Source: Aquisphaera insulae
Lineage (GTDB): Bacteria > Planctomycetota > Planctomycetia > Isosphaerales > Isosphaeraceae
NCBI RefSeq assembly: GCF_011064615.1
Contig: NZ_JAALJH010000002.1
Location: 186,001-250,000, forward strand
DNA length: 64,000 nt
Direction: 5' to 3'
In this document: positions 37,099-45,941 of the stretch, in pieces
Layout: each line of letters begins with the position of its first letter
Position numbering within the stretch: position 1 is the first letter of the stretch
Position numbers and translations under genes: made by a program
The notes under the pieces: generated by a model
Told to the model about the DNA's origin: nothing
The model's input: only the letters and a program-made list of their open reading frames with translations
Database searches by the model: none

Positions 37099-38210
37099 GT
37101 ATCCGCATCCGATCCATCGAGGCCCGCATCGTCGATCATCCCGTCCGGTCCGACGGGGCGATCATCTCGTCGCTCGGCCGCCACGAGGCCTCGCACTATG
37201 CCACGGTCGTCGTGACCGATGTCGACGGCGCCAAGGGCTTCGGAGAGGCCACGACCGCGCCGATCTGGAGCGGCGAGACCGCCGAGACGGCCCGCTGGAT
37301 CATCGAGAACCTCCTGGCGCCGAAGCTCGTCGGCCCGGCGTTCGAGGACCCGGCAGAGGCGCTCGCCCTCATGGACGCCGTCCTCAACGCCAACTCCTTC
37401 GCCAAGGCGGCGATCGACGTCGCGCTGTGGGACCTCTCGGCCCGCAAGCGAGGACTCTCCGTGGCGAGCCTGATCGCCGATCGCGAGCCTCGTCCCTGGA
37501 TCCCCAGCCGCGTCAGCATCGGCGTCTATCCTCCCGAGGAGACCCTGCGCCTGGCCCGCGAGTTCCACGCCCGGGGAGTTCGGACGCTCAAGTTCAAGAC
37601 CGGCGTGCCCGGCCTCGATGACGTCGCCCGGCTACGGGCCGTCCGCGACGAGCTGGGACCGGATCCGGTCTTCACCATCGATGCCAATGGCGCCTACCCG
37701 ACGGCCGACGCCGCGGTCCGGGCGATCGAGGCCCTCCTCCCCTTCAACCTCGCCCTGGTCGAGCAGCCCACTCCCCGCGATCGCATCGGCATGCTTGCCG
37801 AGGTCCGCCGCCGAACCCCGGTGCCGATCCTCGTGGACGAGGCCGTCTTCACGCCCGGCCACCTGGAACAGGCCATCGATCAGGACGCCTTCGACGTGCT
37901 CTCGATTTATCCGGGCAAGAACGGGGGGTTCACCCACTCGCTGGCGATGAGCCGTCGCGCGCAGGAGGTCGGCAAGTGCTGCGCTATCGGGTCGAACCTG
38001 GAGACCGATCTGGGCCAGGCGGCGATGATCTGCCTGGCCTCCAGCCTGAGTGCGTTCCCGACCGAGACGCACGCCTGCGACCTGATGGCCGCCCTCTTCT
38101 ACGACCGTTCGGCGACGTCTCCCCCCATCCGATGGCGCGACGGCGGCGTGGAAGCTCCGGTCGGGCTGGGCTTCGGCGTCGTCCCCGCGGAGGGTATCCG
38201 GGATGATTGA
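37095..38210 (+). CDS. enolase-superfamily enzyme, muconate-lactonizing-enzyme subgroup
   Basis: 371 residues. The C-terminal barrel has the subgroup's residues in order: LKFKTG (KxK acid/base lysines), DANGAY (metal Asp), LVEQP (metal Glu), LVDEAV (metal Asp) and PGKNGG (second catalytic Lys). The N-terminal capping domain contains FGEATTAPIWSGET. The Lys/Lys pair points to cycloisomerase, epimerase or racemase chemistry and argues against the mandelate-racemase-type acid-sugar dehydratases, which use His. The start overlaps the repressor gene by four bases and the end overlaps the next gene by eight. Substrate unknown. Confidence 0.88.
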   Translation: MSIRIRSIEARIVDHPVRSDGAIISSLGRHEASHYATVVVTDVDGAKGFGEATTAPIWSGETAETARWIIENLLAPKLVGPAFEDPAEALALMDAVLNANSFAKAAIDVALWDLSARKRGLSVASLIADREPRPWIPSRVSIGVYPPEETLRLAREFHARGVRTLKFKTGVPGLDDVARLRAVRDELGPDPVFTIDANGAYPTADAAVRAIEALLPFNLALVEQPTPRDRIGMLAEVRRRTPVPILVDEAVFTPGHLEQAIDQDAFDVLSIYPGKNGGFTHSLAMSRRAQEVGKCCAIGSNLETDLGQAAMICLASSLSAFPTETHACDLMAALFYDRSATSPPIRWRDGGVEAPVGLGFGVVPAEGIRDD

Positions 38211-38928
38211 TTCGCACGCGATGCTCGGAGAGGAGACGTACCTCCGGCTCGGGCCGGCCGAGCTGCTCCGACGGATGGACGCGGCCGGGGTCGACGTCGC
38301 GATCACCCGGCCGATGGGCGCGGGCCTGGTGGTGGACCACCGCGCGGGGAATGACCTGGTCCTGAAGGCCGGCCCTCGCATCCGCGGCCTGGCCACCGTC
38401 AATCCCTGGTGGGGCCCGGACGCGCTCGATGAGCTGGCCCGCTCTCGCGACCTGGGCGCCGTCGGCCTCTTCCTCGACCCCGCGCGGCAGGGCTTCTTCC
38501 CGGACGAGCCGGTGGCGAGGCCCGTGATCGAGCGGGCCGTGGAGTATGGCTGGCCGGTCATGATGCGGACAGGCACGTATGTTTATGCCGACATCCTGGC
38601 CCTGGCCGAGGTGGCCCGCTCGTTCCCGGAGGCGACCTTCATCGCCGGCTTCGGCGGCTTCGCCGACATGTGGTTCGAGATGCCGATGGCCGTCCGGAAC
38701 GCGAGCAACCTCCTGATCGAGACCTCGATGATATGGGGGGCGGCCATCAAGCAGGTCGTCGAGACGCACGGGGCCGAGCGCGTGCTCTTCGGCGGGGCCG
38801 AGCCGAGGAATCGCTACGCGGTCGTCCTCAGGACGCTCGACCGGCTCGAGCTCGATCCGACCGTCCGTCGCGCAATCGTGCACGACAACGCAGCCCGCGT
38901 CTTCGGGATCGGGAGGGCAGCGCCGTGA
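38203..38928 (+). CDS. amidohydrolase-fold protein lacking metal ligands
   Basis: 241 residues, amidohydrolase-2-like TIM barrel. The expected metal and catalytic positions are all changed: N-terminal DxHxH reads DSHAM, the LFHxG segment reads MMRTG, the LAHxG segment reads AGFGG, and the FGxDxP segment reads LFGGAEP. I confirmed these codons. Length and remaining sequence are intact with the reading frame undisturbed, so the protein is maintained rather than decayed. It may be a structural partner of the intact amidohydrolase encoded next, whose GTG overlaps its stop. Catalysis of the usual type seems impossible. Confidence 0.82.
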   Translation: MIDSHAMLGEETYLRLGPAELLRRMDAAGVDVAITRPMGAGLVVDHRAGNDLVLKAGPRIRGLATVNPWWGPDALDELARSRDLGAVGLFLDPARQGFFPDEPVARPVIERAVEYGWPVMMRTGTYVYADILALAEVARSFPEATFIAGFGGFADMWFEMPMAVRNASNLLIETSMIWGAAIKQVVETHGAERVLFGGAEPRNRYAVVLRTLDRLELDPTVRRAIVHDNAARVFGIGRAAP

Positions 38929-39683
38929 GAATCCTCGACTTCCACACGCATCTCGACGACCGCTGGCTCCACAAGCCGATCCCGGACGTCTCCCGGATGA
39001 TCGCCGCGATGGATCGGCTGGGCGTGGAGCGTGCGTGCGTCTACACGATGATGGGGTTCTACGGCGACTGCCCCCGTCACAATGACCTGCTGCTGGAGCG
39101 GAGCCGGCGCTATCCGGATCGGCTTATCCCGTTCGTCACCGTCGATCCGAAGGAAGGGCCGGCGGCCGTCAACGAGCTGGAGCGCTGCCTGCAGCAGCCC
39201 GAGTTCCGCGGGATCAAGTTCCATCCGTGGCTCCAGGCGTTCGCGTCGAGCATGCTCGAGGAGACGATGACGGCGATCCTGGAGGTGGCCGCAAGGACCT
39301 CGACTCCGGTGCTCTTCCACGACGGGACGCCGCCGTATTCGACGACCTATCAGGTCGCCGACCTCGCCCGCTGGGTGCCCGCGGCAACGGTCTTCCTGGG
39401 CCATGCCGGCCTGGCCGATTATGTCGACCCGGCGGCCCGATTGATCCGCGACATCCCCAATCTGTACGGCTGCTTCTGCGGATCGAGGCCCGGCGACCTC
39501 GTCCACCTGGTGGCGACCGCGGGGAGCGACAAGATCACGTTTGGGTCCGACTTCGACCCTGGCTGCTGGGAGATGCTGGCCGAGCGGCTCGACAATACGA
39601 TCGAGGCCGGCCTCGCCCCCCAAGACCTGGAGGCCGTGCTATGGAGAAATGCGGAGCGAATCCTCCGACCGTCAAGGCCCTGA
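38925..39683 (+). CDS. amidohydrolase family protein (lactonase/decarboxylase type)
   Basis: 252 residues from the GTG at 38925, overlapping the previous stop by four bases. Canonical amidohydrolase-2 residues are present: DFHTH, GIKFHPW, LFHDGT, LGHAGL and TFGSDFD. Members of this branch hydrolyse sugar lactones or decarboxylate aromatic acids; within this operon a lactonase role is the more likely. Ends with NAERILRPSRP, the usual helix after the last strand. Confidence 0.87.
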   Translation: MRILDFHTHLDDRWLHKPIPDVSRMIAAMDRLGVERACVYTMMGFYGDCPRHNDLLLERSRRYPDRLIPFVTVDPKEGPAAVNELERCLQQPEFRGIKFHPWLQAFASSMLEETMTAILEVAARTSTPVLFHDGTPPYSTTYQVADLARWVPAATVFLGHAGLADYVDPAARLIRDIPNLYGCFCGSRPGDLVHLVATAGSDKITFGSDFDPGCWEMLAERLDNTIEAGLAPQDLEAVLWRNAERILRPSRP

Positions 39684-40174
39684 GCTCGAGACGCTTCAAC
39701 CCCTTCGACGAGGCCCTCGAACCCGAGCGGGCGACGATCTGGGAGATGCTCGTCGCGCGCGACAACGAGGCGTTCGTGTCCGAGGACTGGAGCCTCGTGG
39801 CCGGAGATTTCTGGGACGAGCGATTCGAGGGCATCTCGGCCAACGGCTCGACGGATCCGGCCGCCTGGACGCTCACCTATCCGACCCTGGATGCTTACCG
39901 TCGGGACTGGCTGAGGATGGCGGGTGAGTTCCTCCGGACTCCGCTGGTCGACGGCGACCACCTGGGGCTGCTCTATGCGATGACCACGCTCGACCGGTTC
40001 GAGTTCCGCGGCGATCGCCTGCTGGTCTGGAAGCGATTCCGGGCCGAGTCTCCTCTAGAGGGAGGCGGCGAGCTCTCGATCAGCCTGCAGTCGATCTTCC
40101 GGCTCCATCGCGACGGCGACCGCTGGCGGATCGTCGGGTTCATTGGCTATCTGCCCCTGGAGGCCGGCACATGA
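39641..40174 (+). CDS. NTF2/SnoaL-like hypothetical protein
   Basis: 177 residues from the ATG at 39641, which has ggagg seven bases upstream but lies 43 bases inside the preceding gene. An N-terminal helix (PFDEALEPERATIWEMLVARDNEAFVSEDW) and a following beta-sheet with LTYPTLDAYRRDWLRMAGEF and SLQSIFRLHRDGDRWRIVGFIGYLP resemble the NTF2-like cone fold. No catalytic motif can be assigned. Its stop overlaps the creatininase gene by four bases. Role in the operon unknown. Confidence 0.7.
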   Translation: MEKCGANPPTVKALSSRRFNPFDEALEPERATIWEMLVARDNEAFVSEDWSLVAGDFWDERFEGISANGSTDPAAWTLTYPTLDAYRRDWLRMAGEFLRTPLVDGDHLGLLYAMTTLDRFEFRGDRLLVWKRFRAESPLEGGGELSISLQSIFRLHRDGDRWRIVGFIGYLPLEAGT

Positions 40175-40977
40175 GGTGGGCCGATCTGAGCTCCAGGCGG
40201 CTCGCCGAGGTTTCGCGCCAGACGCCCTGCATTCTTGCGCTCGGCGCGATCGAGCAGCACGGGCCTCATCTCCCGGTCGACACCGACCGGCTGATCGCCG
40301 ATGCGCTGGCGAACCGTCTGGACGCCGCGTGCGATGGAGATCTCCTGATCCTTCCCGCGCCTCCGTTCGGTTGCAGCGACCACCACATGGGGTTCGCAGG
40401 GACCCTCTCGCTGGCGCACGAGACGTTCCTCGCGGTCGCGATGGAGGTGCTGGGATCGGCCACGCGGCATGGGTTCCGGCGGTTCCTGTTGCTGAACGCT
40501 CACGGGGAGAACCAGGCGATCGGCGGCGTGATCGCCGAGCGAGCGGGCCGGGATCTGGAGGGCATCGACGTGGTGCTGGCGACATGGTTCCGGCTCGCTG
40601 CCGACCGGCTGCGTCCGCTCGTGGAGGGGGGCCCCCCGGCGGTGGGGCATGCCTGCGAATTCGAGACCAGCCTCGTGCTGGCCCTCCGTCCCGATCTCGT
40701 CGACATGCCGGCGGCCGTGGATGACGGCGAGGAATCCGGCTCGCGGTATCTTCGCGGGGACATGCTCTCCGGCCCGCTCGCCTCGCGGCCCCGCCCGTTC
40801 GACCGCTTCACGAGTTCCGGCGTCTTCGGGAAGGCGACTCTCGCCACTCCGGCCAAAGGCCGCGCGATCCTGAAAATCGTCGTCGATTGCCTCCGGGAGC
40901 TCGTGGCCGATTGCTGGCCGGACGCTCCGGGCGTTGCAGGGGGCGAGGGTCAGCCATTGCCGGGAGGAACACCGTGA
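40171..40977 (+). CDS. creatininase family amidase/lactonase
   Basis: 268 residues. GAIEQHGPHLPVDTD (metal Glu, His, Asp), the DHHMGFAGT segment, NAHGEN and a GHACEFETS metal-binding Glu are all in place, so it should be an active dimetal hydrolase. Family members open creatinine, sugar lactams or related cyclic amides. In this operon it probably hydrolyses an amide or lactone intermediate. Overlaps both neighbours by four bases. Confidence 0.88.
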   Translation: MRWADLSSRRLAEVSRQTPCILALGAIEQHGPHLPVDTDRLIADALANRLDAACDGDLLILPAPPFGCSDHHMGFAGTLSLAHETFLAVAMEVLGSATRHGFRRFLLLNAHGENQAIGGVIAERAGRDLEGIDVVLATWFRLAADRLRPLVEGGPPAVGHACEFETSLVLALRPDLVDMPAAVDDGEESGSRYLRGDMLSGPLASRPRPFDRFTSSGVFGKATLATPAKGRAILKIVVDCLRELVADCWPDAPGVAGGEGQPLPGGTP

Positions 40978-41849
40978 TCATCGACGTCCATGCCCACTGC
41001 TGGCCGCGTGCCGATTGTTTCTCGCCGTCGTTCCAGGCCGATGCCCGGAGGATGCGACTCTCGCCGGTGAACCTGGTTACGGAATACGAGGCATATCGCG
41101 ACGGGACGGGAGGTGAGGACTTCGTCGCCCTCGTCTTCGGCGGTAAGGCCAGGTTGACTGGGGTCTGGATCGACGACCAGGACGTCGCGGACTACGTCGC
41201 GAGAGACCCGGACCGGATGATCGGTTTCATGTCACTCGATCCGACCCAGCACGGCTGGGAAGCCGAGATGCGCGACGGATTCGAGCGCCTGGGCCTCAGG
41301 GGGATCAAACTCCTGCCCATGTACGCGGGCTTCTATCCTCAGGATGATCGGCTCGAGCCGCTCTGGAAGTACGCCGCCGCGCATCGCCTGCCCGTGCTCC
41401 TACACTCCGGCACCACGTTCGTCTCGGGCGCCCCGATCGACTGCACGCTCCCTCGTCACCTAGACGCCGTCGCGATCAGGCATCCGGACGTCAAGATCAT
41501 CCTGGCCCATCTGGGGCACCCCTACGAGGGGGAGACGGTCGCCGTGATCCGCAAGCACCCCAACCTCTTCGCCGACATCAGCGCCCTGTTCTACCGCCCC
41601 TGGCAACTGTTCCATAGTCTGATGCTCGTGCATGAATACAACGTCTGGGAGAAAATCCTGTTCGGGACCGACTTCCCGGTGACGACGGTCGCCGAGACCG
41701 TGGCCGGCCTCCGGGGTCTGGGTCAGATCCGGATCGACCGGTTCCGACTCCCCGCCGAGGAGATCGAACGGATCATCCACCGCGATGCCCTGACGCTGCT
41801 GGGGCTGGCTCGCCCGGGCCCCGCGGCGAGGAAGGGGGGGCCGGCGTGA
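40974..41849 (+). CDS. amidohydrolase family protein
   Basis: 291 residues from the GTG at 40974 (ggagg six bases upstream; overlaps the creatininase stop). IDVHAHCW, LRGIKLLP, VLLHSGTT, IILAHLGHP and ILFGTDFP provide the full amidohydrolase-2 metal/catalytic set. It is the third amidohydrolase-fold protein in the operon and the second intact one, so two distinct ring-opening or decarboxylating steps are plausible. Overlaps the transporter gene by four bases. Confidence 0.87.
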   Translation: MIIDVHAHCWPRADCFSPSFQADARRMRLSPVNLVTEYEAYRDGTGGEDFVALVFGGKARLTGVWIDDQDVADYVARDPDRMIGFMSLDPTQHGWEAEMRDGFERLGLRGIKLLPMYAGFYPQDDRLEPLWKYAAAHRLPVLLHSGTTFVSGAPIDCTLPRHLDAVAIRHPDVKIILAHLGHPYEGETVAVIRKHPNLFADISALFYRPWQLFHSLMLVHEYNVWEKILFGTDFPVTTVAETVAGLRGLGQIRIDRFRLPAEEIERIIHRDALTLLGLARPGPAARKGGPA

Positions 41850-43753
41850 CGGAGGCATCGACGTTCCCGATCGCCGCGATCTCCGGATTGACGTTGGGCA
41901 TGGTGGACTGGCTCGTTGTCGCACTCTACTCGGCGGCGATGATCGGGCTGGGCTGGTTCTTCTCCAGGACCGCCACGAGGTCCACCGACGGCTTCTTGAT
42001 CGGCGAGCGCAGCCTCCCCTGGTGGGTGATCGGCTTTGCCAACGTGGCGAGCTATTCCGACTCCGGCGGCGGCTGGGTCTGGCTCTTCTATGTCGGCGGA
42101 TTCATGTACCTGAACCAGATCGCGTGGATCGCCTGGCCCATCTGGATGCCCCTGGTGGGGGTCTTCTGGGCGAAGATGTGGCGTCGGAGCGGCGTCGTCA
42201 CTACGGGAGAGCTGATCGAGCTGCGCTATTCGGGCCGAGGGGCGGCGGCTTTCCGGGGCTTCTATGGCGTTTACGCGTGCCTCGCGTGGGCGACTGTCTT
42301 CCTGGGCTATGGTACGGCGATCCTGGCGCAACTGCTCGCCCCGCTCATAGGCTGGTCGCCGACGACCATCGTCGTCGTGTTCGGGACTGTGACGCTCTCC
42401 TACACGGTCCTGGGCGGGCTGCTCGGAGCGGCCTACATCGACCTTCTCCAGTTCGGCATCTTCTTCTGCGCGGCGCTGGTCCTCTGGTATCTCGGCGTGG
42501 AGGAGCAGGGGGGCTACGCACCGATGCTCGCCAGGGCGACGGCGAGCCGCGGCCTCGACTTCTGGCAGATCTACCCGCCATCGTCGGGGGCCAACACGTA
42601 CGTTGACCCGGCGAGCCTGGCGATGCTCATGGTGCTGGGCCTCTTCCTGGCCGGGAGCCCCTGCGCCGGCGAGGGCTGGACCGCCCAGCGCTGCCTGGCG
42701 GCGAGGGACGAGCGGCATGCGGTGCTCGGACAGATGCTCAACTCGATCCTCAGCTTGGTCATCCGGATGATCCCGCTGTTGCCACTGGGAATCCTGGCGA
42801 TCGCGACCTATCCCGCGGCCGACCCGGGCGCCCATGCGATGCTGAGATTCCCCGACGGCACGACCGCCCCTTCGACGGGCGTATGGTCTCACCTGGTGAT
42901 TCGCCACGCCGGAAAGCTGCCGGGTTTCGGCGGCCTGATCATCGCGGCGGTGCTGGCGGGCTACATGGCGACGGTCGGCACCATGCTCCAGTGGGGCTCG
43001 TCGTTCGTCGTCAACGACCTCTATCGCCGCCATTTCAGGCCCACCGCCGCAAAGAATGAGCATATCCTGGTCGCGCGGCTGGTCATGGTCGCGATGATGG
43101 TCCTGGCGAGCTTCCTGGCCTTCTCGATCCGCGACATCGGCGCCTGGGTCTTCTACATCAACGCGGCGATGATCACGCCCGCCCTGCCACTGGCGTGGCT
43201 CCGTTGGTTCTGGTGGCGGCTGAACGTGTGGGGGGAGATTTTCGGGATTCTGTTGTCGGTGCCACTCTCGGCGTTCATCTGGTTCGGGCTGGGCTGGAGG
43301 GAGAGGCCCGTCTGGCAGCCGACGTTGCTGCTCCTGATGATGGGCTTCGTCGGCAGCACGCTCGTGTCGCTGGCGACGCCGGCCGAATCCCGCGAGACGC
43401 TCCGTCGGTTCTACCTGAGGATCCGGCCGCATGGGTTCTGGGGGCCCGTCCGCGATGGCCTGGAGGCCGATGGGCTGGCCGACTCCGGACGTCGCCGCCG
43501 AGAGCTGCGCTGGGACCTGCTCGCGGCCGGCTGCGGGATCGCGTTCTGCTTTACGATCACCTGGTCCTTCTTCACGGCCGTCATGCTGAGGTGGGCGGAG
43601 TTCGTCGGCTGGGCCGCCGCGGCGTCCGTCGCCGGATTCGCGTATTACACCTTCTGGATGCGTAGCCATGCCCTGGCGGTGGCGCCGGACGCGGACACGC
43701 GAAAGGCCACGGCCGACCCTGCGATCGTCGAACCCCGGGGGGCTCCCTCATGA
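41846..43753 (+). CDS. sodium:solute symporter family transporter
   Basis: 635 residues, GTG start overlapping the preceding gene by four bases. About 13-15 transmembrane segments; the SSS signature begins with the SRTATRSTDGFLIGERSLPWWVIGFANVASYSDSG-type region after the first helix (sodium-binding segment), followed by TTGELIELRYSGR and FGTVTLSYTVLGGLLGAAYIDLLQF. The C-terminal cytoplasmic loop contains an RRFYLRIRPHGFWGP element seen in sugar/sialate-type SSS proteins. Likely imports the compound degraded by this operon. Confidence 0.88.
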   Translation: MTEASTFPIAAISGLTLGMVDWLVVALYSAAMIGLGWFFSRTATRSTDGFLIGERSLPWWVIGFANVASYSDSGGGWVWLFYVGGFMYLNQIAWIAWPIWMPLVGVFWAKMWRRSGVVTTGELIELRYSGRGAAAFRGFYGVYACLAWATVFLGYGTAILAQLLAPLIGWSPTTIVVVFGTVTLSYTVLGGLLGAAYIDLLQFGIFFCAALVLWYLGVEEQGGYAPMLARATASRGLDFWQIYPPSSGANTYVDPASLAMLMVLGLFLAGSPCAGEGWTAQRCLAARDERHAVLGQMLNSILSLVIRMIPLLPLGILAIATYPAADPGAHAMLRFPDGTTAPSTGVWSHLVIRHAGKLPGFGGLIIAAVLAGYMATVGTMLQWGSSFVVNDLYRRHFRPTAAKNEHILVARLVMVAMMVLASFLAFSIRDIGAWVFYINAAMITPALPLAWLRWFWWRLNVWGEIFGILLSVPLSAFIWFGLGWRERPVWQPTLLLLMMGFVGSTLVSLATPAESRETLRRFYLRIRPHGFWGPVRDGLEADGLADSGRRRRELRWDLLAAGCGIAFCFTITWSFFTAVMLRWAEFVGWAAAASVAGFAYYTFWMRSHALAVAPDADTRKATADPAIVEPRGAPS

Positions 43754-44760
43754 TCCGGATCGGTCTGATTGGCTGCGGGGCGGTCGCGGAGTCGGGGCAT
43801 GTGCCTGCCCTGGTGCGTCGCCCGGACTTCAGGCCGGACGCGGTCTGCGACGTCCGTCCCGACCATGCGGCGCGACTGGCAGAGGTCGCGGGAGGTGTGC
43901 CGAGCTTCGCCGACTGGCGGGAGCTGCTCGACGGCCGGTCGCTCGACGCCGTCGTGCTGGCGCTCCCCCCGGAGGTGAGCCCATCCGTGGCCGTCGAGTG
44001 CCTCCGCCGTGGGCTGCCCGTCTTGGATGAGAAGCCTCTGGCATCGACGTTCGCCGATGGGTGCCGCGTGGCCGAGGCGGTCGCGAAATTCGGGGGCGTG
44101 TATCAGGTCGGATTCGTGCTCCGCTACGGCGACTGGGTCGGCGAGGTCGCTCGCCTGGCCCGCGCGATCGGGACGCCGTCGAGGACGCGCGTCGCGATCT
44201 TCGACGAGCGGCTCGATCGCGACGACATCGCCCACCTGGACCGGATCAAGGGATTCCTCGCGAGCAGCTCCGCGATGACCCACGAGGGGTCGCACGTCAT
44301 CGACTACGCCTCGATCTGGAATCCCTCGCCATGGACGAGCGTCCGGGCCGATGTTGAGAAAACCGAGCCGGACTTCCCGGGCCCGAACCACTGGAACGTC
44401 GCCTTCAGCCTCGGGGACGGTTCGACGCTGGAGGTCGAGGTCGGTTGGTTGCTTTCCGAGTCGCCACCGTCCTCCCTCTCCCTCGAGGGCCCGCGCGGTC
44501 GGTTGGAGCTGAATGTGGCCTCCGGTGAAGGTTGGTGGGAGGTCGCGGGCGACCGCGGCATCCTATCGCTTCCGCCTCTGGCCCCGGAATGGGATCGTCA
44601 GTACGACACCTTCGCCGCGGCGATCGAGCGAGGGGGCGCCGAGGTCTCGACGATCGACGACGGCCTGCGGGCCCTGGAAGCCACCCTGGCCGCGGAGGCG
44701 GCCGCTCGCACCGGGCGGGACGTCCACCGCCCCTTCCCTGAACGGCTCGACCCTGTCTGA
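43750..44760 (+). CDS. Gfo/Idh/MocA family oxidoreductase
   Basis: 336 residues, overlapping the transporter by four bases. N-terminal Rossmann fold GLIGCGAVAESGHVPAL, the DEKPLA motif (~97, with the catalytic-type Lys), and the alpha/beta C-terminal domain including SAMTHEGSHVIDYASIW (substrate-binding His). Family members oxidise sugars and inositols at a ring carbon with NAD(P). Here it would oxidise the imported sugar, consistent with a lactone-forming first step; inferred. Confidence 0.88.
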   Translation: MIRIGLIGCGAVAESGHVPALVRRPDFRPDAVCDVRPDHAARLAEVAGGVPSFADWRELLDGRSLDAVVLALPPEVSPSVAVECLRRGLPVLDEKPLASTFADGCRVAEAVAKFGGVYQVGFVLRYGDWVGEVARLARAIGTPSRTRVAIFDERLDRDDIAHLDRIKGFLASSSAMTHEGSHVIDYASIWNPSPWTSVRADVEKTEPDFPGPNHWNVAFSLGDGSTLEVEVGWLLSESPPSSLSLEGPRGRLELNVASGEGWWEVAGDRGILSLPPLAPEWDRQYDTFAAAIERGGAEVSTIDDGLRALEATLAAEAAARTGRDVHRPFPERLDPV

Positions 44761-44768
44761 GATCCATC

Positions 44769-45170
44769 ATGAAGCGTGATGACATCGAACCGATTCGAGG
44801 CCCCGGAGTGATTGCCAGCTCTCTGCCGTTCTCCACCGGGATTCGCGCGGGGGGCTTCGTGTTCGTCTCCGGGCTGGCCTCGGCTGACGAGAACGGCCGC
44901 CTGATCCCCGACACGTTCGAGAACGAGGCACGCCGCACATATGAGAACCTCGGCCGCGTCCTGGAGGCCGCGGGGCTCGACTACTCGCGGGTCGTCCAGG
45001 TGCGCTGTTACCTCTCCAGCAAGGACGACTGGGAGGCCCATAATCGGATCTACCGCGAGTTCTTCTCCGCACCGTTTCCCGCCCGGACGACCTTGATCGG
45101 GTGTCTGGGTGACCTGGTGAAATACGAAGTCGACGCGATCGCCTACGCGGGCGCGTCCGAGGAGGCCTGA
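44769..45170 (+). CDS. RidA family protein
   Basis: 133 residues. GFVFVSGLAS, NLGRVLEAAGLDYSRVVQVRCYL and the conserved Arg segment PARTT (usual contact for the carboxylate of the imine substrate) are present. RidA proteins hydrolyse reactive enamines/imines to ketoacids; operonic paralogues often act on pathway-specific intermediates. Lies eight bases after the dehydrogenase and three before the RraA-like gene. Suggests that an amino- or imino-group is handled in this pathway. Confidence 0.88.
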   Translation: MKRDDIEPIRGPGVIASSLPFSTGIRAGGFVFVSGLASADENGRLIPDTFENEARRTYENLGRVLEAAGLDYSRVVQVRCYLSSKDDWEAHNRIYREFFSAPFPARTTLIGCLGDLVKYEVDAIAYAGASEEA

Positions 45171-45172
45171 AC

Positions 45173-45859
45173 GTGCAAGACGTCCCCCCCTGTCCCGTCG
45201 ACGAAGCCGGCCGGCTGGCCTGGATCCGCGAGCATCTGTACGTCCCGGCCGTCTGCGACATCCTCGACGATCTGGGCCGTCGAGATCGGGCCATGCACCA
45301 GCGACTTCGCCCGCTCGACCCCGACGATTGCCAGATCGTCGGCCGGGCGCGGACGTTCCGTTGGATGGAGGTCGACTACGTCCCCGAGAGCGACCCCTAC
45401 GACCGCGAGATCGAGGTGATGGACTCGCTGGGGGTGGGCGACGTGGCCGTCCACTCCAGCGACCCGGGCTTCACCAACGCCCCCTGGGGCGAGCTGATGA
45501 GCACGCTGGCGAAGCGGAACGGGTCCGTCGGCTGCGTCTGCGACAGCATGGTTCGCGACTGCCGGAGAATCATGGCGATGCGATTCCCCGTCTTCGCAGC
45601 CGGCATCCGCCCGCTCGACAGCAAGGGCCGAGGCAAGGTCATGGCCTATGACGTGCCTATCCGTTGCGGTGGCGTGCTGGTCCGGCCTCGCGAGCTCGTC
45701 TTCGCCGACTACGACGGGATCGTCGTCATACCTCGGGAGCTCGAGGACGAGGTCCTGCGGCTGGCCGCCGACAAGGTTGGCAGGGAGAACGCCACCCGCC
45801 GCGAGCTCTTGAAGGGCCGAACGCTCCGCGACGTGTACGACGAGTTCGGCGTGCTCTGA
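45173..45859 (+). CDS. RraA/HMG-aldolase family protein
   Basis: 228 residues, GTG start three bases after the RidA gene. YVPAVCDILDDLGRR, GRARTFRWMEVDY, and VCDSMVRDCRRI, the D-x-x-x-R-D metal/substrate motif of the class II aldolases in this family, then GKVMAYDVPIRCGGVLVRP and FADYDGIVVIP. Catalytic members cleave 4-hydroxy-2-oxoacids to pyruvate and an aldehyde or oxoacid, which would be a sensible final step. An alternative is a non-catalytic RNase E regulator, less likely given context. Last gene of the run. Confidence 0.85.
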   Translation: MQDVPPCPVDEAGRLAWIREHLYVPAVCDILDDLGRRDRAMHQRLRPLDPDDCQIVGRARTFRWMEVDYVPESDPYDREIEVMDSLGVGDVAVHSSDPGFTNAPWGELMSTLAKRNGSVGCVCDSMVRDCRRIMAMRFPVFAAGIRPLDSKGRGKVMAYDVPIRCGGVLVRPRELVFADYDGIVVIPRELEDEVLRLAADKVGRENATRRELLKGRTLRDVYDEFGVL

Positions 45860-45941
45860 TCGATCGCGCCGCGAGCCCCTCGCAAGCCTCCGGAATCGAC
45901 TCGCGGAGGCCATGCGAGGTCTCGGATGGCCCGGGCCCGAA

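Noticed and set aside
37095-38210. assignment as acid-sugar dehydratase
   Set aside because: The active site has the KxK and Lys pair of the muconate-lactonizing subgroup rather than the Lys/His arrangement of those dehydratases.
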